From an uncultured Collinsella sp. (GTDB lineage: Bacteria; Actinomycetota; Coriobacteriia; Coriobacteriales; Coriobacteriaceae): 20,038 bases of DNA. The position numbers and the translations under genes are program-made. Below, piece after piece: positions 13,793 through 20,038 of the stretch. Location of the stretch: positions 1 through 20,038 of the forward strand of contig UROR01000029.1 in assembly GCA_900549535.1 (NCBI GenBank), in the 5' to 3' direction. Under the pieces are notes generated by a model. That model saw nothing but the letters and a program-made list of their open reading frames with translations, was not told the origin of the DNA and ran no database searches. Each line of letters begins with the position of its first letter. The first letter of the stretch is position 1.

Positions 13793-14431
13793 ATCGGCCT
13801 CCTTGGAGACGCGTTCGAGCAGCTCGGATGTATCGACGCCCTCGACTTGCGCGACCGTTTCCACCGTCTGCATGGCGACCGCCCTCAGGTACGCGCACGC
13901 GCTGTCCCCCAGCTGCTCGAGGTCTATCTCCTCGCCGCCCTCCCGGGCAAAGCCGACCGCCATCACAAAGCCCATGATGCCCGAGACCAGAAAGCCCACC
14001 GCAAAGCTCGAATCTGCCTTGAGCTCTTCTCCGTCGGGGTGGACGATCTCTCTCACGCGGTCGATGATGATCGTATGGATGCCCTGCACGACCTGCTCGG
14101 CGGCACCCGCCCTCATGGTGATGACGATGCGCCGCAGCAGGCAGCGGACGTCGCGCCGGTCGAACGCCGAAAGGTCGCCCTCGCTCGAAAAATGCCAGAG
14201 GGCATCGGTGATAAGCTCGTTATCCTGCAGCAGCTGGGTCATGGCGATGGCGACGAGTTCATCGAAATCGTGAAAATAGTAGTAAAACGTTCCGCGATTG
14301 CACTGGGCGGCACGGGTCACCTCGCCAACCGACAGCTCGAAGATGCTGTTGTTCTCGATGAGCTCCCAAAACGCCTCGATGATACGGGTGCGTGCATCGG
14401 GCGCATCGGCGTCCTTACGCGGTCTCGCCAT
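13742..14431 (-). CDS. TetR/AcrR-family transcriptional regulator
   Basis: A 229-residue repressor-type protein. The N-terminal TetR DNA-binding domain holds the helix-turn-helix LSVGEVTRAAQCNRGTFYYYF (about 33-53) followed by the conserved HDFDELVAIAM. The C-terminal ligand/dimerisation domain (about 70-210) is helical and has a hydrophobic stretch, FAVGFLVSGIMGFVMAVGFA, as in regulators of lipid-like or CoA-linked ligands; that last point is inference. Its start overlaps the end of the activase-fusion gene by 17 nt, so the two are co-transcribed and it probably autoregulates through the palindrome at 18904-18924. I chose ATG 14431 (MARPRK); GTG 14440 is an alternative three codons upstream, with AGGGG four nt before it. 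A degenerate copy of its 3' end lies just after the stop. Confidence 0.88.
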   Translation of the reverse strand: MARPRKDADAPDARTRIIEAFWELIENNSIFELSVGEVTRAAQCNRGTFYYYFHDFDELVAIAMTQLLQDNELITDALWHFSSEGDLSAFDRRDVRCLLRRIVITMRAGAAEQVVQGIHTIIIDRVREIVHPDGEELKADSSFAVGFLVSGIMGFVMAVGFAREGGEEIDLEQLGDSACAYLRAVAMQTVETVAQVEGVDTSELLERVSKEADAYRASRATSPDVVKDT

Positions 14432-17400
14432 GCGCCTCACCGCACCCCTGCGCCTTGGCGTTCATGATGAGCATCTGAAGACGGTTCTCCACGTTGGCGA
14501 AGCTCACGTCGGGATCGTAGTCGAGCGGCAGGAACTGCGCCGTGGGATACTGCTCCTTGAGCGCATGGATGAGCCCGCGCCCCACGACATGGTTGGGCAG
14601 ACACCCGAACGGCTGCAGGATCACGAAGTTGCGGCAGCCGCGCTTGGCGTGCTCGAGGATCTCCGCCGGAATCAGCACACCCTCGCCCGCATCGAACGTA
14701 TGGTGCAGGATCTTATCGCTCGCGCGCACGAGCTCGGGCATGCGCGTCGGCGGCTCGTAGAGCGGGCTCGCCGCGCCCAGGCGGTCGCAACGGTCGTGCG
14801 CGAGCTCGAACAGGTTGTCCGCCGTGGCGTACCAGGCCTTTTCGGGCAGCGACAGGTCGACGTGGAACTCGCGCGACTGCGCATGCTTGTAGAAATAGGT
14901 CTTGCGGATCACGTCGGTCATGCGCGCCTCGATGACCTCGAGCCCGTTGTCCTCGAGGTAGCGCTCGATCTCGTGGTTGGCGCCGAGATGGAAATTGAGC
15001 AGGTACTCGCCCACGATGAGAACGGTCGGATGCGGGTTCGAGCGGTCGTACGGAACGGCGTCCATGATCGCAAGCGCGCGTTTGAAGCCCGTCGCCTGGC
15101 CTCTCAGCCCGGAGCGCTCCATGCCCTCGATAACCTCATCGAGCGCGCGGTCGAACGCAGCGTCCGCCGCGCCCTTCTCGAGCTCGTAGGGACGGATGCG
15201 CCTAAGCATGGCCTCGAGGGCATCGATCATGGGAAGACCGTAGGCGATCTGGATGCTCGGGCCAAGGCCGAGCTTGAAGCCCGGATGCGCATTGTGGGCA
15301 TCGACGTCGTCGTTGGTGAGCACCGGGACATAGTCGTATCCCGCGTCGTCGAGCGCGCGGCGCAGCAGGGGCATGTAGTGCGTCAGTCGGCAGTCGCCGA
15401 TATACTTGCCAGTCACCACGGCGACGTCGTGCGGGTCGTACTTACCACTCTCGAGTGCCGCGAGCGCCTCGCCGATCACGATTTGCGCGGGGAAGCAGAT
15501 GTCGTTGTGCACATAGCGTTTGCCCAGGCGGATGGCATCCTCGCGCCCGATATCAAGGGCCTCGGCGCGCACGCCCTGATTGCGCATCGCCGCGGTCATG
15601 AGCCTGCAGAACGCATGGGAGGTGTTGGGGACCAGCGCGATCTTGTCGTGCCGGTCGCGCTTGGTGTACTTGACCTTATACGGGTCGTCGAGCGGATGGA
15701 CCGCGTGCACCCGGGCGCCCTCGGCACGCTCCTCCGCGCGACGACGGTTGACCGACTCGATAAACGAACGCACGCGAATGCCCATGGGACCGGCGACGTC
15801 GCTCTCATCGAGCTTGATCATCATCGGAACCTTGGAGCCCATCTCGCCCATCATGCGCGCGATCTCGTCGGTGAGATACGCATCGTGGCCGCAGCCGAAG
15901 CTGCCCATCTGCACGAGCTCGAGCTCGGGCGTCGATGCGACGATGACCGCGCACGACAGCATGCGCGCATGGTAGTTGTTCACGATGTCGATGCGGCTGT
16001 TGGAAAGATCGACGTTGCAGACCCCCGGCACCGCATCGGGCGTCAGCACGGGGATGCCGCGCTCAGAGAAGAGCTTGGGCAGCCCGTGGTTGACCAGCGG
16101 GTCGTTGTGGTACGGGCGCGAAGCGATCACCACCGCGTAGCCGCCGTCCTCGCGCACGTTCTCGAGCACCTGCCTGCCGCGCAGCTGCAGCTGGTTCTCA
16201 AACGTCTGCTGCGCGCGGTCCGCCTGCTCGGTCGCCTTGGCAACCAGGTCGGCATCGATATCGAAGGTCTCCTTGCACCACGCCTTGAGCTGGCGGTTTC
16301 GGTCGCCCTCGTCGTACCAGTGGAACAGCGGCGTATCGAACGGAACGCCGAAACGCTCCTCCGGGTTATCGGAATTGCGCATCACGTAGGGGTATCCCTT
16401 TACGACGGCGCACATCCACTCGCTGGTAGAGGCGGTGTTTTCGGTGGGCACCGTCGTGATGATGGGCATGAAGATGCGGTCGACGCCGGCGTCGACGAGA
16501 TTGCGGATGTGCCCGTGGACGAGCTTGGCCGGGAAGCACACGGTGTCGGATGTGACGTGCGCCAGACCGCGCTCGTACATCGCCTTGGTGCTGCGTCCCG
16601 AGACGCGCACCTTAAAGCCGAGCGTGCTGAAGAACGTCGACCAGAACGGCATGGTGTCCCAGAACTCGAGCACACGGGGAATGCCGATCGTGACATCGCG
16701 CCCCCCGCAGACGGGAACCGTGGGGCACGACTCGAACAGCAGCTTCTCGCGGTCGACAAAGAGATTGGGGGCAGCCGCGGTCCGGTCGCGCCCCGTGCCG
16801 GGTGCCTGTGCCTCGCAAGCACCCTGCGGACGCAGCTCCTCCGCCGCGGGAACCTCGCGCACGAGCTCATCCCATGAGATGGCGCCGCCGCGCGGGCAGC
16901 GATTGCCCGTGACGTAAAGCGAGCCGTCGCCAAATGCCACGACCGCGCGCTGGCAGCGGTTGTTGCACCGACGGCAGGTAACGCCGCCGAACTCGCGATG
17001 CTCGAAGCGCTCCACGGCATCGAGCCCGATAAACGACGTGCCGGCGTCGCCCTTGCGGCATTCCTCGCGCGCGAGCAGGGCGATACCGATAGCGCCCATC
17101 AGCCCCGGGTGGGGCGCACGCGTGACGGGTTTGCCCAAATACTGCTCGAATGCGCGCAGCACCGCGTCGTTTCGGAACGTGCCGCCCTGGACGACGACTT
17201 TGTCGCCCAGACGGTTGAGATTTGAAACGCGAATGACCTTGGTGAACACGTTCTCGATAATCGAACGGCAGAGACCGGCCATGATGTCGCCCGGACCCTT
17301 ACCGCGCCGCTGCTCGGAAACGACGCTGCTGTTCATGAACACCGTGCAGCGGCTGCCGAGAACGGCGGGGGCTTTGGACGAAAATGCCTCGGTCGCGATA

Positions 17401-18854
17401 TCCTCAACGGCTATTCCGAGGTTTTTGGCAAAACCCTCGAGGAACGAGCCGCAGCCCGCAGAGCACGCCTCGTTGACGACGATATCGGTCAGCACGCCGT
17501 GGTTGAGCCAGATGGCCTTCATATCCTGTCCGCCGATGTCGAGCACGAAGGTCGCATCTGGAACGCATGCGCACGCGGCGCGGGCGTGCGCGACCGTCTC
17601 GACCGTATGGTAGTCGGCGTGGAACGCGCGCGCGAAAAGCTCCTCGCCGTATCCCGTGGTGCCCACGGCATCGATCGCAAGCGTGACTCCCGCTGTCTCC
17701 CAGCGGTTCTTCAAGCTGACAAGACCCTGTTGGGCGACGTCGAGCGGTCTGCCGTTATTAGACGCGTAGAACGAATCGACAAGCTCACCCGCCTCATCGA
17801 CCAGGGCGAACTTGGTCGTCGTGCTCCCCGAATCGATACCGAGCGCCACACGCACCGTCTCTCCGGGCGCATACGCATCCGGACCCTTTGCCGGCGTCTC
17901 TTTGCCATGGCGTGCCGTAAAATCCGCCTGCTCGGCAGGTGTGGCAAAAAAGGGCTGGGCAAGACGTCCCTCCCCGCTTGCAGGCGCGACCGTCTCGAGC
18001 TTATCCAGCCGGACAAAAGCGTCGGGAAGGTCGATCGGTTGGGACGATGCGAACATGTCGGTCAGCGACAGGGCGGCACCGCGCGCGACCATGATCTGCG
18101 GCTCGCGCGGGACGATAACCTGATCGTCCGATAGATTCAGTTGCTCCCGGAACACGCGGACCAGCGTGGGGTTGTAGGCGAGCGTACCGCCCTCGAAGAT
18201 TACCGGCGGCTCGATGTCGATACCCTGGGCCAGACCGCCGATCGTTTGGCGGGCGACCGCGTGAAGCGCCGAAAGCGCCAGGTCGGTGGTAGGAATGCCC
18301 TCGTTGAGCAGCGGCTGGATATCGGTCTTTGCGTACACGCCGCAGCGGCCCGAGACCTCGTGGACGGTCGTTCCCCGGCTTGCGAGCTGCTCGAACTCGC
18401 CCGATTCGGTGCCGACCCCCATGAGCTTTGCCATCTCGTCGATAAATGCACCGGTACCGCCTGCGCACGAGCCGTTCATGCGCATGTCGGCAACCTCGAT
18501 GTCTCCCTTATCGTTGGTGCGGAAGAAGATCATCTTGGCGTCTTGGCCGCCCAGCTCGATGGCGCAGCGCGTCTGCGGATAGAACCTGCTGATCGCGAGC
18601 GCGTTGGCGACCACCTCCTGAACGTACGAGGCGCCCAGCGCGGTCGCGATATCGCGCGCACCCGAGCCGGTCACCGCAACGCGCAGCGACTCATGGGGAA
18701 AGCGCTCGGCGAGCTCGCCGAGCATGGCGCGCACGCTCGCTGTCTGACACGCCCCGTGGCGGCGATATCCCCACCACGCCTCGGTCATATCCTCGTGCAT
18801 CGCGTAAACTTTGGTCGTCGTCGACCCTACGTCCAGTCCTACTAGCAACGCCAT
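14415..18854 (-). CDS. Fused 2-hydroxyacyl-CoA dehydratase activase / dehydratase-like protein, 1479 aa
   Basis: A very large fusion from the 2-hydroxyacyl-CoA dehydratase / benzoyl-CoA reductase superfamily. Two BadF/BadG/BcrA/BcrD-type ATPase modules (about 3-265 and 335-595) begin with VGLDVGSTTTK and LGIDSGSTTTK. Module 1 has C130 (GSCAGGTGAF) and C171 (GRCGVYAK), the pair that holds the dimer-bridging [4Fe-4S] cluster in HgdC-type activases; module 2 has C464/C468 and C503 (GSRCTVFMNSS). A Cys cluster follows at C627, C630, C634 and C653. Two dehydratase-like modules (DUF2229/COG3580-type about 695-1040, COG3581-type about 1070-1470) each contain a CFPA motif (C773, C1120). Known activases use ATP to push one electron onto a dehydratase; here donor and acceptor are one chain. 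The substrate is unknown. ATG 18854 has GGAG six nt upstream. It forms an operon with the downstream tetR gene. Confidence 0.88.
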   Translation of the reverse strand: MALLVGLDVGSTTTKVYAMHEDMTEAWWGYRRHGACQTASVRAMLGELAERFPHESLRVAVTGSGARDIATALGASYVQEVVANALAISRFYPQTRCAIELGGQDAKMIFFRTNDKGDIEVADMRMNGSCAGGTGAFIDEMAKLMGVGTESGEFEQLASRGTTVHEVSGRCGVYAKTDIQPLLNEGIPTTDLALSALHAVARQTIGGLAQGIDIEPPVIFEGGTLAYNPTLVRVFREQLNLSDDQVIVPREPQIMVARGAALSLTDMFASSQPIDLPDAFVRLDKLETVAPASGEGRLAQPFFATPAEQADFTARHGKETPAKGPDAYAPGETVRVALGIDSGSTTTKFALVDEAGELVDSFYASNNGRPLDVAQQGLVSLKNRWETAGVTLAIDAVGTTGYGEELFARAFHADYHTVETVAHARAACACVPDATFVLDIGGQDMKAIWLNHGVLTDIVVNEACSAGCGSFLEGFAKNLGIAVEDIATEAFSSKAPAVLGSRCTVFMNSSVVSEQRRGKGPGDIMAGLCRSIIENVFTKVIRVSNLNRLGDKVVVQGGTFRNDAVLRAFEQYLGKPVTRAPHPGLMGAIGIALLAREECRKGDAGTSFIGLDAVERFEHREFGGVTCRRCNNRCQRAVVAFGDGSLYVTGNRCPRGGAISWDELVREVPAAEELRPQGACEAQAPGTGRDRTAAAPNLFVDREKLLFESCPTVPVCGGRDVTIGIPRVLEFWDTMPFWSTFFSTLGFKVRVSGRSTKAMYERGLAHVTSDTVCFPAKLVHGHIRNLVDAGVDRIFMPIITTVPTENTASTSEWMCAVVKGYPYVMRNSDNPEERFGVPFDTPLFHWYDEGDRNRQLKAWCKETFDIDADLVAKATEQADRAQQTFENQLQLRGRQVLENVREDGGYAVVIASRPYHNDPLVNHGLPKLFSERGIPVLTPDAVPGVCNVDLSNSRIDIVNNYHARMLSCAVIVASTPELELVQMGSFGCGHDAYLTDEIARMMGEMGSKVPMMIKLDESDVAGPMGIRVRSFIESVNRRRAEERAEGARVHAVHPLDDPYKVKYTKRDRHDKIALVPNTSHAFCRLMTAAMRNQGVRAEALDIGREDAIRLGKRYVHNDICFPAQIVIGEALAALESGKYDPHDVAVVTGKYIGDCRLTHYMPLLRRALDDAGYDYVPVLTNDDVDAHNAHPGFKLGLGPSIQIAYGLPMIDALEAMLRRIRPYELEKGAADAAFDRALDEVIEGMERSGLRGQATGFKRALAIMDAVPYDRSNPHPTVLIVGEYLLNFHLGANHEIERYLEDNGLEVIEARMTDVIRKTYFYKHAQSREFHVDLSLPEKAWYATADNLFELAHDRCDRLGAASPLYEPPTRMPELVRASDKILHHTFDAGEGVLIPAEILEHAKRGCRNFVILQPFGCLPNHVVGRGLIHALKEQYPTAQFLPLDYDPDVSFANVENRLQMLIMNAKAQGCGEAHGETA

Positions 18855-18903
18855 AATGCTCCGTCTCTCGCATTTTTCCTGCTAGAGATATACCACTCTA
18901 CGT

Positions 18904-18924
18904 AATACAACAGACTGTTGTATT
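18904..18924. promoter_or_regulatory. 21-bp palindrome, candidate TetR operator
   Basis: AATACAACAG (18904-18913) and CTGTTGTATT (18915-18924) are perfect complements around a single central base. The site is 50 nt upstream of the activase-fusion start, in the region where its promoter must lie. Size and symmetry fit a TetR-family operator, and the only regulator in the unit is the co-transcribed TetR protein, so autoregulation is likely. The pairing of protein and site is inference. Confidence 0.8.
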
Positions 18925-18934
18925 TAAACTCCGT

Positions 18935-18969
18935 ATAAAACGCGGCTGCCGAAACGCTTCAGCAGCCGC
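18935..18969 (-). terminator. Intrinsic terminator of the DUF2798 gene
   Basis: On the minus strand GCGGCTGC pairs with GCAGCCGC (plus 18962-18969 with 18942-18949; 12-nt loop), followed by GTTTTATAC. It lies 167 nt past the DUF2798 stop and ends 11 nt before the operator palindrome, so it isolates the two transcription units. Confidence 0.82.
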
Positions 18970-19135
18970 CGAATGCACCAACAGATTGTTCTGCGCGCTA
19001 GCACGTCGGGCAACGGAGCAGCACGGGCCCTCCGGTCATGCGCACCGCTCACGCCCGCGATGTCGCCGAGAGAGCTATCCACGCTTAGGGCTCCAACCAA
19101 GCAAGTCGCCCGCGCTCAGCAGATCCCTAAGCGAG
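18970..19135. other. Untranslated stretch after the DUF2798 gene
   Basis: No gene is supported between the DUF2798 stop and its terminator. One inverted repeat is visible, CGCTTAGGG (19082-19090) with CCCTAAGCG (19125-19133), with a 34-nt loop. Short open frames across this stretch start in non-coding sequence and run antisense into the neighbouring gene. Confidence 0.6.
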
Positions 19136-19684
19136 CTACTCGCACTCAGGAGCCATAGCCTGCTCCAAGAGCTCGGCATGCTCCTCCTCGAAAACCGTCC
19201 CCACAGGGAAGGCGCGACGGAAGACGAAGTGGGAAATCGGACCGGCTACCAAAAGGTTCCACGGCAGCGCCATCACAAAATTATGCGGGATGTTGATCAT
19301 CCAGATCGCGGGCACGGAATACAGGTTCGCAAGGATGCCGCCGGGCATGTGCGTCAGACCCTCGCAGGCACCGTAAAGCGACATGATGATGACCATGGGA
19401 ACGACCATGCAGGAGCTGACGGCGAGCGTCATGGCAAGTGGCGAGCTCTTGCCCGGCGTGACCAAGTACTTAAAGGCGAAACCCTTGGCGAGCGGGCTGG
19501 CGACGAACCAGTCGCAGCACATGGCAAAAATGTAGGCAACGGGGAAGCCGAGCCACGCAGCGGCAACAACCTCGCCGTTGATGGCCCCGTGCTGTAGGGC
19601 AACGTTGTAGATGCTCATCCAGAGCACCATGCAAAAGCACATGATAAAGGTGAACAGCAGGCTCTCTCGTTTGTTGATAGGCAT
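19136..19684 (-). CDS. DUF2798 family membrane protein
   Basis: The 182-residue protein has four hydrophobic segments in two related halves: LLFTFIMCFCMVLWMSIYNV and AAWLGFPVAYIFAMCCDWFV, then LAMTLAVSSCMVVPMVIIMS and IPHNFVMALPWNLLVAGPI. This two-repeat layout, with xFxxPLA...FxF between and AGPxxxxxFR near the end, fits DUF2798 proteins of Firmicutes and Coriobacteriia, whose function is unknown. ATG 19684 (MPINKRES) is preferred: an AGAGAGGA site lies upstream, although spacing (about 12 nt) is long. The frame stays open to a TTG at 19744, but that part would translate the leader terminator flank. It is preceded by a long leader with a strong terminator and is probably a single-gene unit. 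Confidence 0.8.
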   Translation of the reverse strand: MPINKRESLLFTFIMCFCMVLWMSIYNVALQHGAINGEVVAAAWLGFPVAYIFAMCCDWFVASPLAKGFAFKYLVTPGKSSPLAMTLAVSSCMVVPMVIIMSLYGACEGLTHMPGGILANLYSVPAIWMINIPHNFVMALPWNLLVAGPISHFVFRRAFPVGTVFEEEHAELLEQAMAPECE

Positions 19685-19890
19685 AAAGGGCAGATTCCTC
19701 TCTGTGTTGTGCCGCGGCGCCACGCAACAAAAACGGGCGGGCAAGATGGAGCTGTTGGAACTTCATCTCGCCCGCCCGTGGTACGCGCGTCTGCGACTAC
19801 TTATGTGGTGGAACCAGCCTAGCACGAAACGCATGCGCTTCGTAAGCGTTGAGTTTATGAAGATGCAGGGCACCAATAATCCCCCCGACC
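19685..19890 (-). promoter_or_regulatory. Long DUF2798 leader with promoter region
   Basis: No gene is visible between the DUF2798 start and the IS element. It contains a near-palindrome, ACGAAACGCATGCGCTTCGT (19824-19843, 9 of 10 arm positions), and a strong terminator facing the gene (19730-19788). The hexamers near the palindrome (TTACGA and TAGGCT on the minus strand) are poor matches, so the promoter position is a guess. Confidence 0.45.
19730..19788 (-). terminator. Strong intrinsic terminator in the DUF2798 leader
   Basis: CGGGCGGGCAAGATG (19735 region onward) pairs with CATCTCGCCCGCCCG (ending near 19779) in a 15-bp stem with one mismatch. On the minus strand it is followed by TTTTTGTTGCG. 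It lies 45-100 nt before the DUF2798 start, so it either ends an upstream transcript or works as an attenuator for this gene. Exact ends are within a few bases. Confidence 0.8.
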
Positions 19891-19896
19891 CCATAA

Positions 19897-19961
19897 GTTG
19901 CGGTGGAATACGGACTGTTTTGACCCTTTAAGCAGCAATTCAGTCCCTATTTCACCGCAAC
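19897..19961. repeat. 21-bp inverted repeat at the IS end
   Basis: GTTGCGGTGGAATACGGACT (from 19897) and its partner at 19941-19961 (CAGTCCCTATTTCACCGCAA onward) pair at 19 of 21 positions with a 23-nt loop. It lies just outside the transposase stop and probably belongs to the IS end, as a terminal or subterminal structure. Confidence 0.7.
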
Positions 19962-19990
19962 GGGGGTGCGGACGATTTCTTGGACCGCGC

Positions 19991-20038
19991 CTAGGCGTAT
20001 CCAAGCTTCCTGCGGTACTCCATCGGGCTCAGCCACCC
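19991..20038 (-). CDS. IS3-family transposase OrfB, C-terminal end (partial)
   Basis: Only the last 15 codons are in the window: GWLSPMEYRRKLGYA followed by TAG. The (Y/W)LSPMEYR + basic + LG ending is characteristic of IS3-family OrfB (DDE integrase, rve domain) transposases. The catalytic DDE residues lie outside the window, so intactness cannot be judged. Confidence 0.8.
   Translation of the reverse strand, partial: GWLSPMEYRRKLGYA

Larger units (their letters stand above)
19890..20038 (-). mobile_element. End of an IS3-family insertion sequence (cut by window edge)
   Basis: The transposase 3' end at 19991-20038 and the inverted repeat at 19897-19961 mark one end of an IS3-like element that continues beyond the window. 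The outer boundary is not certain; CCCCATAAGTTGCGG near 19889-19903 is a likely tip. No target duplication can be checked from one end. Confidence 0.65.

Noticed and set aside
14298..16877. 859-codon open frame on the plus strand
   Set aside because: It is antisense to the activase fusion and the tetR start; the translation is His/Arg/Val-rich, matches no known family and has no ribosome site.
19470..19766. 98-codon frame on the minus strand overlapping DUF2798
   Set aside because: It begins in the loop of the leader terminator and overlaps the better supported membrane protein in another frame.

Overview
The window is chromosomal DNA from a high-GC, Gram-positive-type bacterium. Gene content, codon use and the repeats point to class Coriobacteriia (Actinomycetota), and Collinsella is my best guess. 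That placement is inferred from recognised families, because no 16S rRNA gene is present.

The backbone is a minus-strand housekeeping block, read from high to low coordinates: clpC, pepD, disA, ispD, ispF, cysS, rlmB, yacP/rae1-like, tRNA-Thr(TGT). Apart from pepD and the tRNA, this is the gene order of the Bacillus subtilis clpC-radA-disA-yacL-ispD-ispF-...-cysS-mrnC-rlmB-yacP region, without radA, yacL, gltX, cysE and mrnC. disA/ispD and ispD/ispF overlap. In ispF/cysS and rlmB/yacP the Shine-Dalgarno of the downstream gene lies inside the last codons of the upstream gene. A short island between pepD and disA is transcribed in the opposite direction. It holds mntP (manganese exporter) behind a yybP-ykoY manganese riboswitch with an intrinsic terminator, then a hipB-hipA toxin-antitoxin pair behind a perfect 15-bp inverted-repeat operator.

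Upstream of clpC lie a TetR regulator (13742-14431) and a 1479-residue protein (14415-18854). The large protein fuses two 2-hydroxyacyl-CoA dehydratase activase (BadF/BadG/BcrA/BcrD) ATPase modules, a Cys cluster and two dehydratase-like modules. The two genes overlap and share a promoter region with a 21-bp near-perfect palindrome, a good candidate TetR operator. This self-contained radical-type dehydratase/reductase unit is the least understood and most interesting system here.

Beyond it are a DUF2798 membrane protein with a long leader ending in an intrinsic terminator, and, at the right edge, the last 15 codons and end of an IS3-family insertion sequence.

The left 490 bases have no gene but are rich in structure: five copies of an 18-bp unit (two forming a perfect 23-bp stem), two related 57-nt palindromes, a tRNA terminator, and, beyond the tRNA, a partial copy of the tRNA-Thr anticodon region that looks like a leftover attachment site. 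A 102-nt palindromic element sits between cysS and rlmB.
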